From contig JBNLCC010000081.1 of the NCBI GenBank assembly GCA_050303615.1, positions 1 to 54,630 of the forward strand: a DNA stretch of 54,630 bases. Reading direction: 5' to 3'. The stretch comes from CAZDXJ01 sp050303615 (GTDB lineage Bacteria; Pseudomonadota; Gammaproteobacteria; Methylococcales; Methylomonadaceae). The position numbers and the translations under genes were made by a program. Positions 9,554 through 18,777 of this stretch are shown here, piece by piece (within the stretch, counting starts at the first letter, position 1; each line of letters starts with the position of its first letter). The notes beneath the pieces are model-generated. The model was not told the DNA's origin and searched no databases. It saw only the letters and a list, made by a program, of their open reading frames with translations.

Positions 9554-9967
9554 TCAGACATTAAGCCAGTTTTCCACGGTTAATTGATTAATCCGAGCGA
9601 ATCCGCGTTGATTGGCGGTTACCACCGTCAAACCTAACGTCACCGCATGAGCGGCAATCAATAAATCGTTATGGCCAATTGGCAAACCACACCGTTCCAA
9701 ATCGCGGCGGATATCGGCATAAACCTCATCTACGCCTTCTTTCAAGGGCAGTACCGACAAACACTGTAAAACCTGTTCGACATTGGCGGTAAGCTTGGAC
9801 GATTGTTTCCTGGCGGCGCCATAGCGCAACTCACAAGCCACGATATTACTGGTGCAGCAGAGTTCGCCTTTTCCATCTTTCAACATCGCCACCGCCATTA
9901 CACCACGCGGATGTTTAATCAATTCGTAAACAATATTAGTATCCAACAAATAACAATAATCAACCAT
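9554..9967 (-). CDS. vapC: VapC-type PIN-domain toxin (ribonuclease)
   Basis: A 137-residue PIN-domain protein. The acidic metal site is visible: the N-terminal Asp in YLLDTNIVYELIKHP, the Glu of ACELRYGA, and the C-terminal GHNDLLIAAHAVTLGLTVVTAN block with its Asp. VapC toxins cleave tRNA or rRNA and are neutralised by VapB. The start ATG overlaps the vapB stop by one base (TGATG at 9965-9969), typical of translationally coupled toxin-antitoxin pairs. Confidence 0.93.
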   Translation of the reverse strand: MVDYCYLLDTNIVYELIKHPRGVMAVAMLKDGKGELCCTSNIVACELRYGAARKQSSKLTANVEQVLQCLSVLPLKEGVDEVYADIRRDLERCGLPIGHNDLLIAAHAVTLGLTVVTANQRGFARINQLTVENWLNV

Positions 9968-10203
9968 CAGAAAATATCTTCCGGTTCGATGGCCGGATCG
10001 CTGATCTCCGCAAAATCCTCATCCAGTTCCGGTAAGACAGCCAAGACCTCTTTCAGGCTTTTCGGCTTGACCGGTTCAATAATCAACTTGCCGCCTTCCT
10101 TGCGAATAATCGCCTCCTTACCTTCCAGCTCGAATTCGCGAGGAATGCGGATCGCCTGATTACGACCGTTTCGAAATAAACTGACCTGGCGTTCGTTATA
10201 CAT
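9967..10203 (-). CDS. vapB: VapB-type antitoxin (AbrB/MazE-like DNA-binding)
   Basis: A 78-residue protein. The N-terminal swapped-hairpin AbrB domain (VSLFRNGRNQAIRIPREFEL) resembles VagC/VapB antitoxins, followed by an acidic C-terminal tail (LDEDFAEISDPAIEPEDIF) of the kind that wraps the toxin. It is first in the operon, directly ahead of vapC. VapB proteins usually autorepress their promoter, which would lie in the A-rich stretch just right of 10203. Confidence 0.92.
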   Translation of the reverse strand: MYNERQVSLFRNGRNQAIRIPREFELEGKEAIIRKEGGKLIIEPVKPKSLKEVLAVLPELDEDFAEISDPAIEPEDIF

Positions 10204-10477
10204 TACCCCCTAAAAAATGGCATATACGAGAGCATGTGCCTGCCATAAGCGCCTGTCAAGAGATACGCAGCAAATGTTCGGGGAATACATACTTTACTAC
10301 TTCCCGCTTTCACGGAAACAGCAATATTTCTAGCCGTTTGGGATTAGGTAAGCGCTATTCATGTAGCACCCATGGTTTACGCGTCTGCTTCCGCAATCGT
10401 CCGGCTTTCTACAAACGTGCGGAAGGGGCGACAAATTCCCTTTGCTCCGGCTATTTTGTCCGGGCAAACAAAACCAG

Positions 10478-10498
10478 AATCGGCCATTTTGGCCGATT
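10478..10498. repeat. Perfect 8-bp inverted repeat (hairpin)
   Basis: AATCGGCC, loop ATTTT, GGCCGATT. No T-run follows on either strand, so it is not a canonical intrinsic terminator. Confidence 0.6.
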
Positions 10499-10544
10499 AA
10501 TCCCAACCTGTACTTTGTCGGACTTCTTGCTTGTTCTTTTCCAA

Positions 10545-10672
10545 GAAGGGTCATTCCGGCATTGCCTGTCTTCGGCGCCAATGGGGAATTGCCGGAATCC
10601 AAGGCGCATGGATAGCTCGAAGATTGCCTTCCGTGGCGCTGAATACCCGCTTCCAGGCAGGTATGACGGTCT
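10545..10672. repeat. Degenerate dispersed intergenic repeat (TCATTCCGGCA...GTATGAC type)
   Basis: The stretch starts with GTCATTCCGGCATTGCC and ends with TTCCAGGCAGGTATGACGG, roughly inverted ends. It contains an internal inverted pair ATTCCGGCA / TGCCGGAAT. From memory this resembles the short REP/MITE-like units scattered between genes in many methanotrophic and related gammaproteobacteria. It is imperfect, so it is probably an old copy. Confidence 0.55.
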
Positions 10673-10984
10673 TTTAACTAAAAAGACAAAGTGGAACTGA
10701 TACAGTTAAAATTTCCATAAAAAATCAAGCGTGTTTTTTTGGCATGCTTACTGCGTTTACGATCGATAAAGCATCGGCCAGAATGTGTTTTTACAGATCA
10801 AAGCAGGGTGATAAAGTATGCGTAATCGGTCTAATATCAATCTAGAATTATCACAAAGGCGATGAAAAGCTCGGCCGGTTACGGCTCCGCCGATATAAAC
10901 GGGTCATCATCAAAACACTTTATTTTCAACCGTAAACCCGGCTTAATTAGTTTTAATTGGGCTCATACAAAAAGGCTATAGACC

Positions 10985-13510
10985 ATGAAAAACAACACCC
11001 GGCAATTTCCACCACCGCTGGATGCCGATAAAGTCCGCTCACTGGAGGCGGAAGCCGTTTTGCAATACCTGGACAGCGGCATGCAGGGCCTTTCCGCTGC
11101 CGATGCTCAGGCTCGGCTCGATTTCTATGGTCTCAATACCATTCGTAAAAAACGCAGAAATGCACTGCTTAAATTCTTGTCCTATTTCTGGGGACCGATT
11201 GCTTGGATGATAGAGATTGCCGCGATACTATCGGCTATTGTGCGAAATATCGATGATTTGGTCATTATTCTGATCCTGCTGTTTTTCAACGCGGTTGTCG
11301 GTTTCTGGCAGGAATATCAGGCCGGCAATGCCATCGAGCAGTTACAAAAGAATCTGGCATTGAAAGCCCGCGTATTCAGGGACGGGCAATGGTTGAGTGT
11401 TGAGGCGGCGCAACTGGTTCCCGGCGATAAGGTCAATATCCGCTTGGGCGATGTGATCCCCGCCGACATTGTCCTGCTGGAAGGCGATTACCTCAGTATT
11501 GATCAATCGGCCCTGACCGGTGAGTCGCTACCCGTCGACAGACGTAGCGACGATTTAGTCTATTCCAGCTCCATCGCCAAGCAAGGCGAGATGACCGGCG
11601 TCGTCACCAGTACCGGTAAACATACTTATTTTGGCCGAACAGCGCAACTGGTCGGTTCGGCTAAAAGCGCCTCCCACTTCCAAAAAGCAGTGATGCATAT
11701 TGGCGATTATCTGATTTTCATGAGCCTGGTGCTGGTGGTGATCTTGGTGCTGGTCGGTTTGGAAAGGCACTTACCGGTTATGCAACTGGTACAATTCGCG
11801 CTGATTTTAACGGTTGCCTCGATTCCCGTCGCCTTGCCGGCGGTTTTGTCGGTAACCATGGCGGTCGGTGCGATCCGGCTGGCAAAATTAAAAGCCATTG
11901 TTTCCCGGCTGGAATCAATTGAAGAACTGGCCGGCATGGATATTCTGTGCTCCGATAAAACCGGCACATTGACGCAAAACCAATTGACGCTGGGCGAACC
12001 GGTGATGTTTCATGGCGCAGACAAGCAAGGAATCATCCTGGCGGCAGCGCTGGCTTGCGATGCAGAAAACCCCGATGCGATCGATAGCGCCGTTTTGCAG
12101 CAAATGGACGATGACAAAACCTTGCGGTCTTTCCGGCAACAACATTTCATGCCCTTCGATCCGGTTCAAAAACGCACCGAAGCAACGATACAATCCGCGT
12201 CGGACCAATCGTTCAGAGTAAGCAAAGGTGCGCCGCAAGTGGTTTTGAATTTATGCCGCCCCGATGTCGCAATGCGCAAACGTGCCGAACAGACCGTCGA
12301 CGAATTTGCCCAAAAAGGCTATCGTGCTTTAGGCGTCGCTCAAACTGATGCAGCCGGACAATGGCTGTTCCTGGGTATTTTGCCGTTATTCGACCCGCCA
12401 CGCGAAGACGCGGCCGAAACCATCAAACAAACCGAAGATCACGGTGTCGATATCAAAATGGTCACCGGCGACAATATCGCCATTGCCAGGCAGATAGCCG
12501 GTGAATTGGGCTTGGGACAAAACATTCTGCTCGCCGAGCAAATTATCAAGGCAAAGGATCAAAAAGATATTGTGCATTACGTTGCCCAGTGCGCCGAACG
12601 GGCCGATGGTTTTGCACAAGTGTTTCCGGAACATAAATTCTGGCTGGTAAAAGACCTGCAAGCCAATAATCATCTGGTCGGCATGACCGGAGACGGGGTC
12701 AACGACGCGCCGGCTTTAAAACAGGCCGATGTGGGAATCGCGGTATCCGGCGCGACCGATGCCGCCAGGGCAGCAGCCGATCTGGTGTTGACCGGTGCCG
12801 GATTGAGTGTGATCACCAATGCAATCGAAGAGGCGCGTCGTATTTTCGAACGAATGAATGCCTATGCCATCTATCGCATCACTGAAACCATCCGCATCAT
12901 GTTGTTCATGGTGTCGGCGATTTTGATCTACAACTTTTATCCGATCACAGCGGTAATGATTATCTTGCTGGCATTGCTTAATGACCTGCCGATCTTGACT
13001 ATTGCCAAGGATAATACTTGGTTGCCGCCCACCCCGGTGCGCTGGGATATGCGTAAAGTATTGACGCTTGCCACGGTGTTGGGCACAGTGGGGGTTATGG
13101 AAACGTTTTTGTTGCTGATCATCGCTAAAAATCATTTTCATGTCAGTCTGGCCGAACTGCAAACAATCATATTCCTTAAACTGGCGGTCGCCGGCCATCT
13201 GACGTTATTCGTCGCCCGTACCCGGAATAGTTTTTTCAGCAGCCCGTTTCCCGCGCCGCTGTTGTTGTTTACGATTATCAGCACACAGATCGCGGCCGCC
13301 CTATTTGCCGGATTCGGCTGGTTTGTGACGCCGATATCCTGGAACTATGTCGGGTTAATCTGGGCTTATTGTCTATTCTGGGTATTTATCGAGGATAGTC
13401 TGAAATTATGGGTTTACCGGCATTTGCAACGCAAATCAGGACAGCACGGACGCTTCCTCAGTTACCTTAGGAACTCGCTACTTAACCATCATCATAAGTC
13501 CTATGAATAA
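10985..13510 (+). CDS. Plasma-membrane type H+-translocating P-type ATPase (P3A)
   Basis: An 841-residue P-type ATPase close to the fungal/plant proton pump class rather than the metal or Ca2+ classes. Visible are the actuator motif LTGESLPVDR (about 176-185), TM4 PVALPAVLSVTMA, the phosphorylated Asp324 in CSDKTGTLTQNQL, KGAPQVVL of the nucleotide domain, and TGDGVNDAP starting at Thr568. Ten membrane helices and a short basic C-terminus follow. Metal-binding CPC and N-terminal heavy-metal domains are absent. The enzyme would expel H+ across the inner membrane at the expense of ATP; ion choice is inferred from subfamily resemblance. The ATG follows an A-rich leader. The glgP gene begins 86 bases downstream on the same strand and may be co-transcribed. 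Confidence 0.92.
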   Translation: MKNNTRQFPPPLDADKVRSLEAEAVLQYLDSGMQGLSAADAQARLDFYGLNTIRKKRRNALLKFLSYFWGPIAWMIEIAAILSAIVRNIDDLVIILILLFFNAVVGFWQEYQAGNAIEQLQKNLALKARVFRDGQWLSVEAAQLVPGDKVNIRLGDVIPADIVLLEGDYLSIDQSALTGESLPVDRRSDDLVYSSSIAKQGEMTGVVTSTGKHTYFGRTAQLVGSAKSASHFQKAVMHIGDYLIFMSLVLVVILVLVGLERHLPVMQLVQFALILTVASIPVALPAVLSVTMAVGAIRLAKLKAIVSRLESIEELAGMDILCSDKTGTLTQNQLTLGEPVMFHGADKQGIILAAALACDAENPDAIDSAVLQQMDDDKTLRSFRQQHFMPFDPVQKRTEATIQSASDQSFRVSKGAPQVVLNLCRPDVAMRKRAEQTVDEFAQKGYRALGVAQTDAAGQWLFLGILPLFDPPREDAAETIKQTEDHGVDIKMVTGDNIAIARQIAGELGLGQNILLAEQIIKAKDQKDIVHYVAQCAERADGFAQVFPEHKFWLVKDLQANNHLVGMTGDGVNDAPALKQADVGIAVSGATDAARAAADLVLTGAGLSVITNAIEEARRIFERMNAYAIYRITETIRIMLFMVSAILIYNFYPITAVMIILLALLNDLPILTIAKDNTWLPPTPVRWDMRKVLTLATVLGTVGVMETFLLLIIAKNHFHVSLAELQTIIFLKLAVAGHLTLFVARTRNSFFSSPFPAPLLLFTIISTQIAAALFAGFGWFVTPISWNYVGLIWAYCLFWVFIEDSLKLWVYRHLQRKSGQHGRFLSYLRNSLLNHHHKSYE

Positions 13511-13596
13511 TCTTGACATGCATTAACGCCGGTAAAATCCCGGTTCGGCAATAATCTCCGTATGATATATGCCACTTACTCATGAGGTTATCGACC

Positions 13597-16113
13597 ATGC
13601 AAAATCCCTATCTGCCTAATACCATTCCGGATGAACTGGAAATTTTATTTGAATTTGCCCTTGATTTACGCTGGACCTGGAGCCATGCCGGAGACGAACT
13701 ATGGCGATACATTGAGCCGCAAATCTGGGAACGCACCCAAAACCCCTGGATGCTGCTGCGCAATGTCAGCAAAGATCGATTCGCAACGCTTGCTGAGGAC
13801 AAGACGTTTCAGGCCAAATTGGCACGCTTAAAGCAGGAATCGAATAGCTATTACAGCCAAGACGGCTGGTTTAAGGACGAGTATCCGGACTGCCGACTGG
13901 GCAGCGTTGCCTATTTCAGTATGGAATTCGGGCTCGGTGAGGCGCTTCCTCTTTATGCCGGCGGTTTGGGGATGCTGGCGGGCGATCTGTTAAAATCAGC
14001 CAGCGATTTAAACCTGCCCGTGGTGGGCGTCGGCCTCTTGTATCAACAGGGATATTTCCGGCAGATGTTGGATGCCCAAGGCGCACAGCAGGCTTTTTAT
14101 CCCTACAACGAACCCGCCGCCTTGCCCATCCGGCGCGCATTGGACAAGCAAGGCAACCGCCTGACCATTATCCTGGAATTACCGGCACGCGAGCTGTATC
14201 TGCGTGTGTGGCAAGTTCAGGTAGGGCGCATTACCTTATATTTGCTGGACAGCAATGATTTGATGAACAATCCGGTTGACCAGGGTATTACTGCGGAATT
14301 ATACGGCGGCGGACTGGAGACGCGGCTGCTGCAGGAAATCGTATTAGGCATCGGCGGCTGGCGCCTGCTTGAAGCACTGGAAATCGATCCAGACATCTGT
14401 CATTTGAACGAAGGCCATGCCGCACTGGTAGCCCTCGAGCGGATCCGCACCTACCAAACGAAGCACCGGCTGACTTTTGAACAAGCTCTCTGGGCAACGC
14501 GGGCCGGTAATGTGTTTACCACACATACCCCGGTAAGCGCCGGGTTCGACCGCTTCAGTGCGGAACTGGTGCATCAATACCTAAGCGAGGCGGTCACAAC
14601 ATTGGGCATTCCTTTCGATCAATTTCTGGCTTTAGGGCAATCCTCGGCGGATCATCCCGGCGAACCGTTCAATATGACCTATTTCGCCCTGCGCACCAGC
14701 GCGGCAGCAAACGGCGTCAGTCGTTTACACGGTCAGGTGAGTCAACAGCTTTTTCATCATCTTTACCCGCGGTGGCCGATTGGTGAAATTCCGGTAGGCT
14801 ACATTACCAACGGCGTGCATGTGCCGTCCTGGGATTCCAGCTGCAGTGATGCACTATGGACCCGGGTATGCGGTAAAGCACGTTGGGCGGGGAAAGTGGA
14901 TGCGCTGCGCACGCAAATAGAGGCCATTCCGGATCAGAATTTATGGACGTTTCGCGGCGAGAGCCGCAGCAAACTGGTCAATTTTGTGCGTAATCGCATC
15001 ACTGAACAATTAACGTTGCGCCGCGCCCCTGAAGAAGAACAGGCGGCAGTACGAAACATGTTCGATCCGAATACTCTGACACTGGGTTTCTCCCGCCGTT
15101 TTGCAGAGTATAAACGTCCGAACCTGCTGCTCCATGACCCGGATCGCTTGATCAGCTTGCTGACCAATCCCCGTTACCCGGTACAAATTGTTGTCGCCGG
15201 CAAAGCGCATCCATCGGATCAACAGGGCCAGCAACTGGTCAGGGAAATGGCTAATTTCGTGCGCCGGCCGGAGGTTCGCAAACATATGGTATTTCTGGCC
15301 GATTACGATATGGCCATGGCTGAGCAATTCGTACAGGGTGTGGATGTTTGGATCAACACCCCGCGCCGGCCCTGGGAAGCATGCGGTACCAGCGGCATGA
15401 AGCTGCTGGCCAACGGCGGACTCAATCTCTCCGAACTGGACGGCTGGTGGGCGGAGGCCTATACCCCTGAAGTAGGCTGGGCATTGGGTGACGGGCAAGC
15501 ACATGCCGGTCCCGAATGGGATGATAGCGAGGCGGCTGAACTGTATCAATTGTTGGAGGAACAGGTCGTTCCGGAATTCTACCAGCGTGATGAACATGGC
15601 ATTCCACGGCAATGGGTTGCCCGTATTCGCGCCAGCATGGCAATCCTGGCTCCCGAATTCAGCAGTAATCGAATGCTGCGTGATTACGTCGAAAATTATT
15701 ATATTCCGTTAACCGACCTGTTTCGACAACGTAACGCCAACGGTGCCGCGCAGGCGAAAGCATTGGCTGTCTGGCAACAACAGTTGGCGCTACATTGGCC
15801 TGCCGTTTACATGCAAAATTTACAAATCGAAACCTCTGCATCCGAATACCGCATCACACTGCACGTCTATCTGGATGAATTACCCCCGGAAGCGGTGCGC
15901 GTGGAAATTTATGCTGACGCGCTGCAACAGGACAAACCGTTCACTGGTACCATGGAGCTCACAGCAGTCCTGCAGGGATCGGTTAACGGCTATATTTATC
16001 AAACCACAGTACCCGCGGACCGACCGGCCAATCACTATACGCCGCGGCTGGTGCCCGATCACTCCGCTGCCAATATCCCCGCGGAGGAAGCGCACATTAA
16101 ATGGTATAGCTAA
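13597..16113 (+). CDS. glgP: Alpha-glucan (glycogen/maltodextrin) phosphorylase, DUF3417-containing type
   Basis: The 838-residue protein starts with the DUF3417 N-terminal module (LEILFEFALDLRWTWSHAGD) and continues with a GT35 phosphorylase core: AYFSMEFGLGEALPLYAGGLG, the HLNEGHAA motif, and the PLP site GTSGMKLLANGGLNLSELDGWW with Lys602. It splits terminal glucose from alpha-1,4-glucans with phosphate, giving glucose-1-phosphate. The ATG at 13597 is chosen over an in-frame ATG at 13582 because the latter forms the Shine-Dalgarno-like ATGAGGTT at the right distance. Length is standard for the DUF3417 class. No other glycogen gene is adjacent; the H+-ATPase lies just upstream. Confidence 0.93.
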   Translation: MQNPYLPNTIPDELEILFEFALDLRWTWSHAGDELWRYIEPQIWERTQNPWMLLRNVSKDRFATLAEDKTFQAKLARLKQESNSYYSQDGWFKDEYPDCRLGSVAYFSMEFGLGEALPLYAGGLGMLAGDLLKSASDLNLPVVGVGLLYQQGYFRQMLDAQGAQQAFYPYNEPAALPIRRALDKQGNRLTIILELPARELYLRVWQVQVGRITLYLLDSNDLMNNPVDQGITAELYGGGLETRLLQEIVLGIGGWRLLEALEIDPDICHLNEGHAALVALERIRTYQTKHRLTFEQALWATRAGNVFTTHTPVSAGFDRFSAELVHQYLSEAVTTLGIPFDQFLALGQSSADHPGEPFNMTYFALRTSAAANGVSRLHGQVSQQLFHHLYPRWPIGEIPVGYITNGVHVPSWDSSCSDALWTRVCGKARWAGKVDALRTQIEAIPDQNLWTFRGESRSKLVNFVRNRITEQLTLRRAPEEEQAAVRNMFDPNTLTLGFSRRFAEYKRPNLLLHDPDRLISLLTNPRYPVQIVVAGKAHPSDQQGQQLVREMANFVRRPEVRKHMVFLADYDMAMAEQFVQGVDVWINTPRRPWEACGTSGMKLLANGGLNLSELDGWWAEAYTPEVGWALGDGQAHAGPEWDDSEAAELYQLLEEQVVPEFYQRDEHGIPRQWVARIRASMAILAPEFSSNRMLRDYVENYYIPLTDLFRQRNANGAAQAKALAVWQQQLALHWPAVYMQNLQIETSASEYRITLHVYLDELPPEAVRVEIYADALQQDKPFTGTMELTAVLQGSVNGYIYQTTVPADRPANHYTPRLVPDHSAANIPAEEAHIKWYS

Positions 16114-16393
16114 TGCCACTTTGTCAGATTTCTTGATTTTTCCTTTCTAAAAAACGTCACTTAAGGACCTTCAACCACAAAGGCAACCTACCTTGCGCGC
16201 TAATGCCTAGTAGGTACTTTTACGTATTTTGTATTAAGTTTTGATATGTTAGGTTAATTAACGCTTGAGTAAATTTTACGTTAATAATTCAACATCAATT
16301 AAGATCAAGTTATTAATATCCATGCAGAAAGTACTCACATTTCAAGCATGTTTTAACGACACCATTCGATAATTACAGCAGAGGGTTTATTTT

Positions 16394-16750
16394 ATGAATA
16401 CGATCAAAAACTTTGCATTAATTTTATCACTAGCCTTCTTTTTAGGCTCAATCAGTACTATCGCTAATGCGGAAGAAGCCGCCAAAAGCACAGTTCACAG
16501 CCCGAATGAAGCGATCATGCATCTTGAAAGGGCTAAAGTTGAAATCATGTATGAAGATTTCGTCCCGCCCAGCGAACACCTGAAAGCGGCACGAGCCGAA
16601 TCCGAGAAAATCACGGCAAATCAGGACGTCGTTCAAAAGGCTGCCGCCAGCATCATCCAGGCGCAAGTCAAATTAAAAGAAGGTGATAAAAAAGGGGCGA
16701 CAGCCGAAATAGATAAGGCGCTAGAGCTGCTTAAATCACTGAAACAATAG
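16394..16750 (+). CDS. Small exported helical protein, unknown function
   Basis: A 118-residue protein with a clear signal peptide (basic N-terminus, hydrophobic FALILSLAFFLGSISTI, cleavage probably after ANA). The mature part is a highly charged, Ala/Lys/Glu-rich helical domain with two heptad-like halves (HLERAKVEIMYEDF..., AQVKLKEGDKKGATAEIDKALELLKSL), like small periplasmic helical-bundle or TPR-like proteins. GAGGG lies before the ATG. It is preceded by about 280 AT-rich bases and followed by two strong hairpins, so it is probably a single-gene unit. I do not recognise a named family. Confidence 0.75.
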   Translation: MNTIKNFALILSLAFFLGSISTIANAEEAAKSTVHSPNEAIMHLERAKVEIMYEDFVPPSEHLKAARAESEKITANQDVVQKAAASIIQAQVKLKEGDKKGATAEIDKALELLKSLKQ

Positions 16751-16788
16751 TAGCTAGCCACAAGTTGGCCTGGCTGAATCAGAATAGT

Positions 16789-16816
16789 CCGGTTAAAAGA
16801 TAGTTATCTTAACCGG
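16789..16816. repeat. Hairpin, 8-bp outer stem CCGGTTAA/TTAACCGG
   Basis: CCGGTTAA ... TTAACCGG with a further GATA/TATC pairing inside. An A-run, not a T-run, follows on the plus strand, so it is only a possible transcript-end structure for the gene at 16394. Confidence 0.55.
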
Positions 16817-16849
16817 AAAAAAGGTCACACGAAAAAAAATCAATTGCCA

Positions 16850-16882
16850 ACGTTGGGTTGTATGCTTTTCGCAACCCAACGT
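16850..16882. repeat. Perfect 11-bp inverted repeat ACGTTGGGTTG / CAACCCAACGT
   Basis: Two exact 11-bp arms flank an 11-base loop. It sits between the exported protein gene and the DUF2059 remnant; it resembles dispersed GTTGGGTT-type palindromes between genes of related bacteria (from memory). Confidence 0.65.
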
Positions 16883-16914
16883 CAACCGGCTTGACCTGAA
16901 AAGGGGAATATACC

Positions 16915-17244
16915 CTATTTAACACGCTTGCAGTTACACTCTTTGGCTACTATCTGTAAAACAGCAATGTATTCATTTACCGCATTTTTCATAAAGACTT
17001 CGTTTTCTTTGCTGAAATGTTTAGCAAATTCGACGGCGGCAGCCTTACTCGCCCGCACATCTTTTTGCCCAATGTCCGACTTGTAGAACGCAATCAATTG
17101 ATCTAAATCAGATTCTGTGAAATGCGGAGCATAGTATTTCGCCCACACAGCAACAATCTGCTCCGCTGTCCAGTGATTCTGCAAATTGTTGATAAAACGG
17201 TTTGCGGCCGACTTGAACCGTTCTTGGAACTCTTTACTATATCC
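16915..17244 (-). pseudogene. DUF2059-like protein, N-terminally decayed
   Basis: The minus frame from 17244 reads KEFQERFKSAANRF... NHWTAEQIVAVWAKYYAPHFTESDLDQLIAFYKSDIGQ and ends in a charged tail. This resembles the second half of DUF2059 periplasmic proteins (their W..l...Y...FTe.el..li.FYkS..Gq pattern). A TAA at 17245-17247 closes the frame with no ATG, leaving only a TTG at 17184 that would cut the domain. The signal peptide and first half of the domain are missing and no single frame upstream restores them. Read as a truncated or frameshifted relic; a short active product from the TTG (89 aa) is the alternative. Confidence 0.55.
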
Positions 17245-17476
17245 TTAACAGAGGATCGTAATGAGATTTTCTCAAACTCAATGCTATGTTGTAACCGGAC
17301 ATAGTTTGCGTATTATTCCCATGATCCGCTTTTCAACGCCTATACGCTGTATAAATTCCTGCTGTGATAAAAATTACGGGCCGGGCTTACCGGCAGAAAC
17401 ATCGCTGGATTTGGAGATATAAACTCGTTTATGATCAAATCGGTTATTCCGATATCAATACACAAGGCCTATTGCA

Positions 17477-18730
17477 ATGCTCGAATCCATTCCACCGCTG
17501 TTATTGCAGTTTCTGCTGACCACGGCATTTTCGTTTATCGTCGGCCTTGAATTTCACAACTACCTGCGAGTCAATCGACATCCCTATAAATTCGGCAGCA
17601 CGCGAACTATAGTGCTGATTAGCTTATTAGGCTTCCTTTTGTATCGGTTGGATACGGATGGAGTATTTTTTGTGACGGGCTTGGGCTTACTCGGCATTGT
17701 GCTGTCAATCTATTACTGGCATCAAACAACCGAAAAACATTTTTCCCTGCTCGAAATTTTACTGGCGTTACTGGTTTTTTTGATCGGACCGGTTGCCATT
17801 CACTTTCCGATCTGGTTTCTGGTGCTGTTCGTCGTGTCGTTGGTGTTAATGCTCGGTGAAAAACCGCTAATTCATCAGTTTTCCGAAAGCCTGGCCACTA
17901 ACGAAATCGTGACCCTGTCCAAGTTTCTGATTATTTCCGGCGTCATTTTGCCTTTGCTGCCGGATAAGCAGCTTGCCCCAACATTGCCTGTCACCTATTA
18001 CAAAATCTGGCTGGCGGTAATCGTGGTTTCCGGTTTTTCATACCTGAGTTATCTGGCCCAAACCTATTTTTTTAAAACCCGGGGCCTGCTGCTCACCGGC
18101 CTGTTAGGCGGCCTCTATTCCAGTACCGCGGTGTCAGTGGTCATCAGCCGCCGGGCGCGGCGCATGGCCGATGATCGCTGCAACGTAGCGCCGGCTTTGA
18201 TTATGGCGACCGCGATGATGTATCTCAGGTTATTGGTGATTATATTTTTTCTGGATATTTCCGCGGCTGAACGGCTGGCATTGCCGTTTACCGCCCTGAT
18301 CGCACTTTCCTTTCTTATGGTCATGGGACTGCATCATTTCGCCGCTAATACCCAAGCCGCAGACCGTACCAACGCCGCCGACCATCCGCTGGAACTTTCC
18401 ACGGCCCTGTTGTTTGCGCTGATGTTTGTGTTTTTTGCTTTTATCACGCAATATGTGATCAGCCATTTCGGCGATCACGGGCTTAACTTTCTCTCCATTG
18501 CGGTCGGCTTTACCGATATTGATCCATTCATTCTGTCTTTACTGTCCGGTAAATACGCGGTATCCGAAACCGCGATTGTCTCCGCCGTGATCATTGCAAC
18601 CGGCAGCAACAATCTGTTGAAAGCCTGCTATGCTGCGTTGCTGGCCCGCAATCGTTCGGTTATGTCCGCCGTTATCTGGCTGCTTTTCTTGTTTGGAATC
18701 ACACTCTGGTATGCGTTTTACTTTGTCTAA
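17477..18730 (+). CDS. MgtC/SapB N-terminal domain plus DUF4010 membrane protein
   Basis: A 417-residue integral membrane protein. The N-terminal part (LTTAFSFIVGLEFHNYLR ... FGSTRTIVLISLLGFLLY) matches the MgtC/SapB helix pair with its Arg-Thr motif, and the C-terminal 200 residues (GLLGGLYSSTAVSVVISRRAR, then FTDIDPFILSLLSGKY and ATGSNNLLKACYAALLARNR) match DUF4010. About twelve membrane segments. The combined MgtC-DUF4010 family is widespread and its transported or sensed solute is unknown. mtfA follows after 47 bases on the same strand. Confidence 0.88.
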   Translation: MLESIPPLLLQFLLTTAFSFIVGLEFHNYLRVNRHPYKFGSTRTIVLISLLGFLLYRLDTDGVFFVTGLGLLGIVLSIYYWHQTTEKHFSLLEILLALLVFLIGPVAIHFPIWFLVLFVVSLVLMLGEKPLIHQFSESLATNEIVTLSKFLIISGVILPLLPDKQLAPTLPVTYYKIWLAVIVVSGFSYLSYLAQTYFFKTRGLLLTGLLGGLYSSTAVSVVISRRARRMADDRCNVAPALIMATAMMYLRLLVIIFFLDISAAERLALPFTALIALSFLMVMGLHHFAANTQAADRTNAADHPLELSTALLFALMFVFFAFITQYVISHFGDHGLNFLSIAVGFTDIDPFILSLLSGKYAVSETAIVSAVIIATGSNNLLKACYAALLARNRSVMSAVIWLLFLFGITLWYAFYFV

Positions 18731-18777
18731 AAAGCTGTTTATTCGTACTCAAGTGATGAATTGTTGCATAAACGCCG

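Larger units (their letters stand above)
10204..10984. other. Gene-free intergenic region between vapBC and the H+-ATPase
   Basis: I see no convincing gene in these 781 bases. The one longer open frame (10236-10700, plus) has Cys/Arg-rich, low-complexity composition and runs through a repeat, so it is not called. The region holds an 8-bp perfect hairpin at 10478-10498, a degenerate dispersed repeat at about 10545-10672, and an AT-rich part from 10700 on that must contain the promoters for vapBC (minus) and the ATPase (plus). No clear -35/-10 pair was picked. Confidence 0.6.

Noticed and set aside
10236..10700. 154-codon plus-strand open frame
   Set aside because: Composition is Cys/Arg/Ser-rich without any recognisable domain, and the frame crosses the dispersed repeat; no ribosome site.
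15010..15612. 200-codon antisense frame inside glgP
   Set aside because: Shadow of glgP; the sense frame has catalytic motifs throughout.
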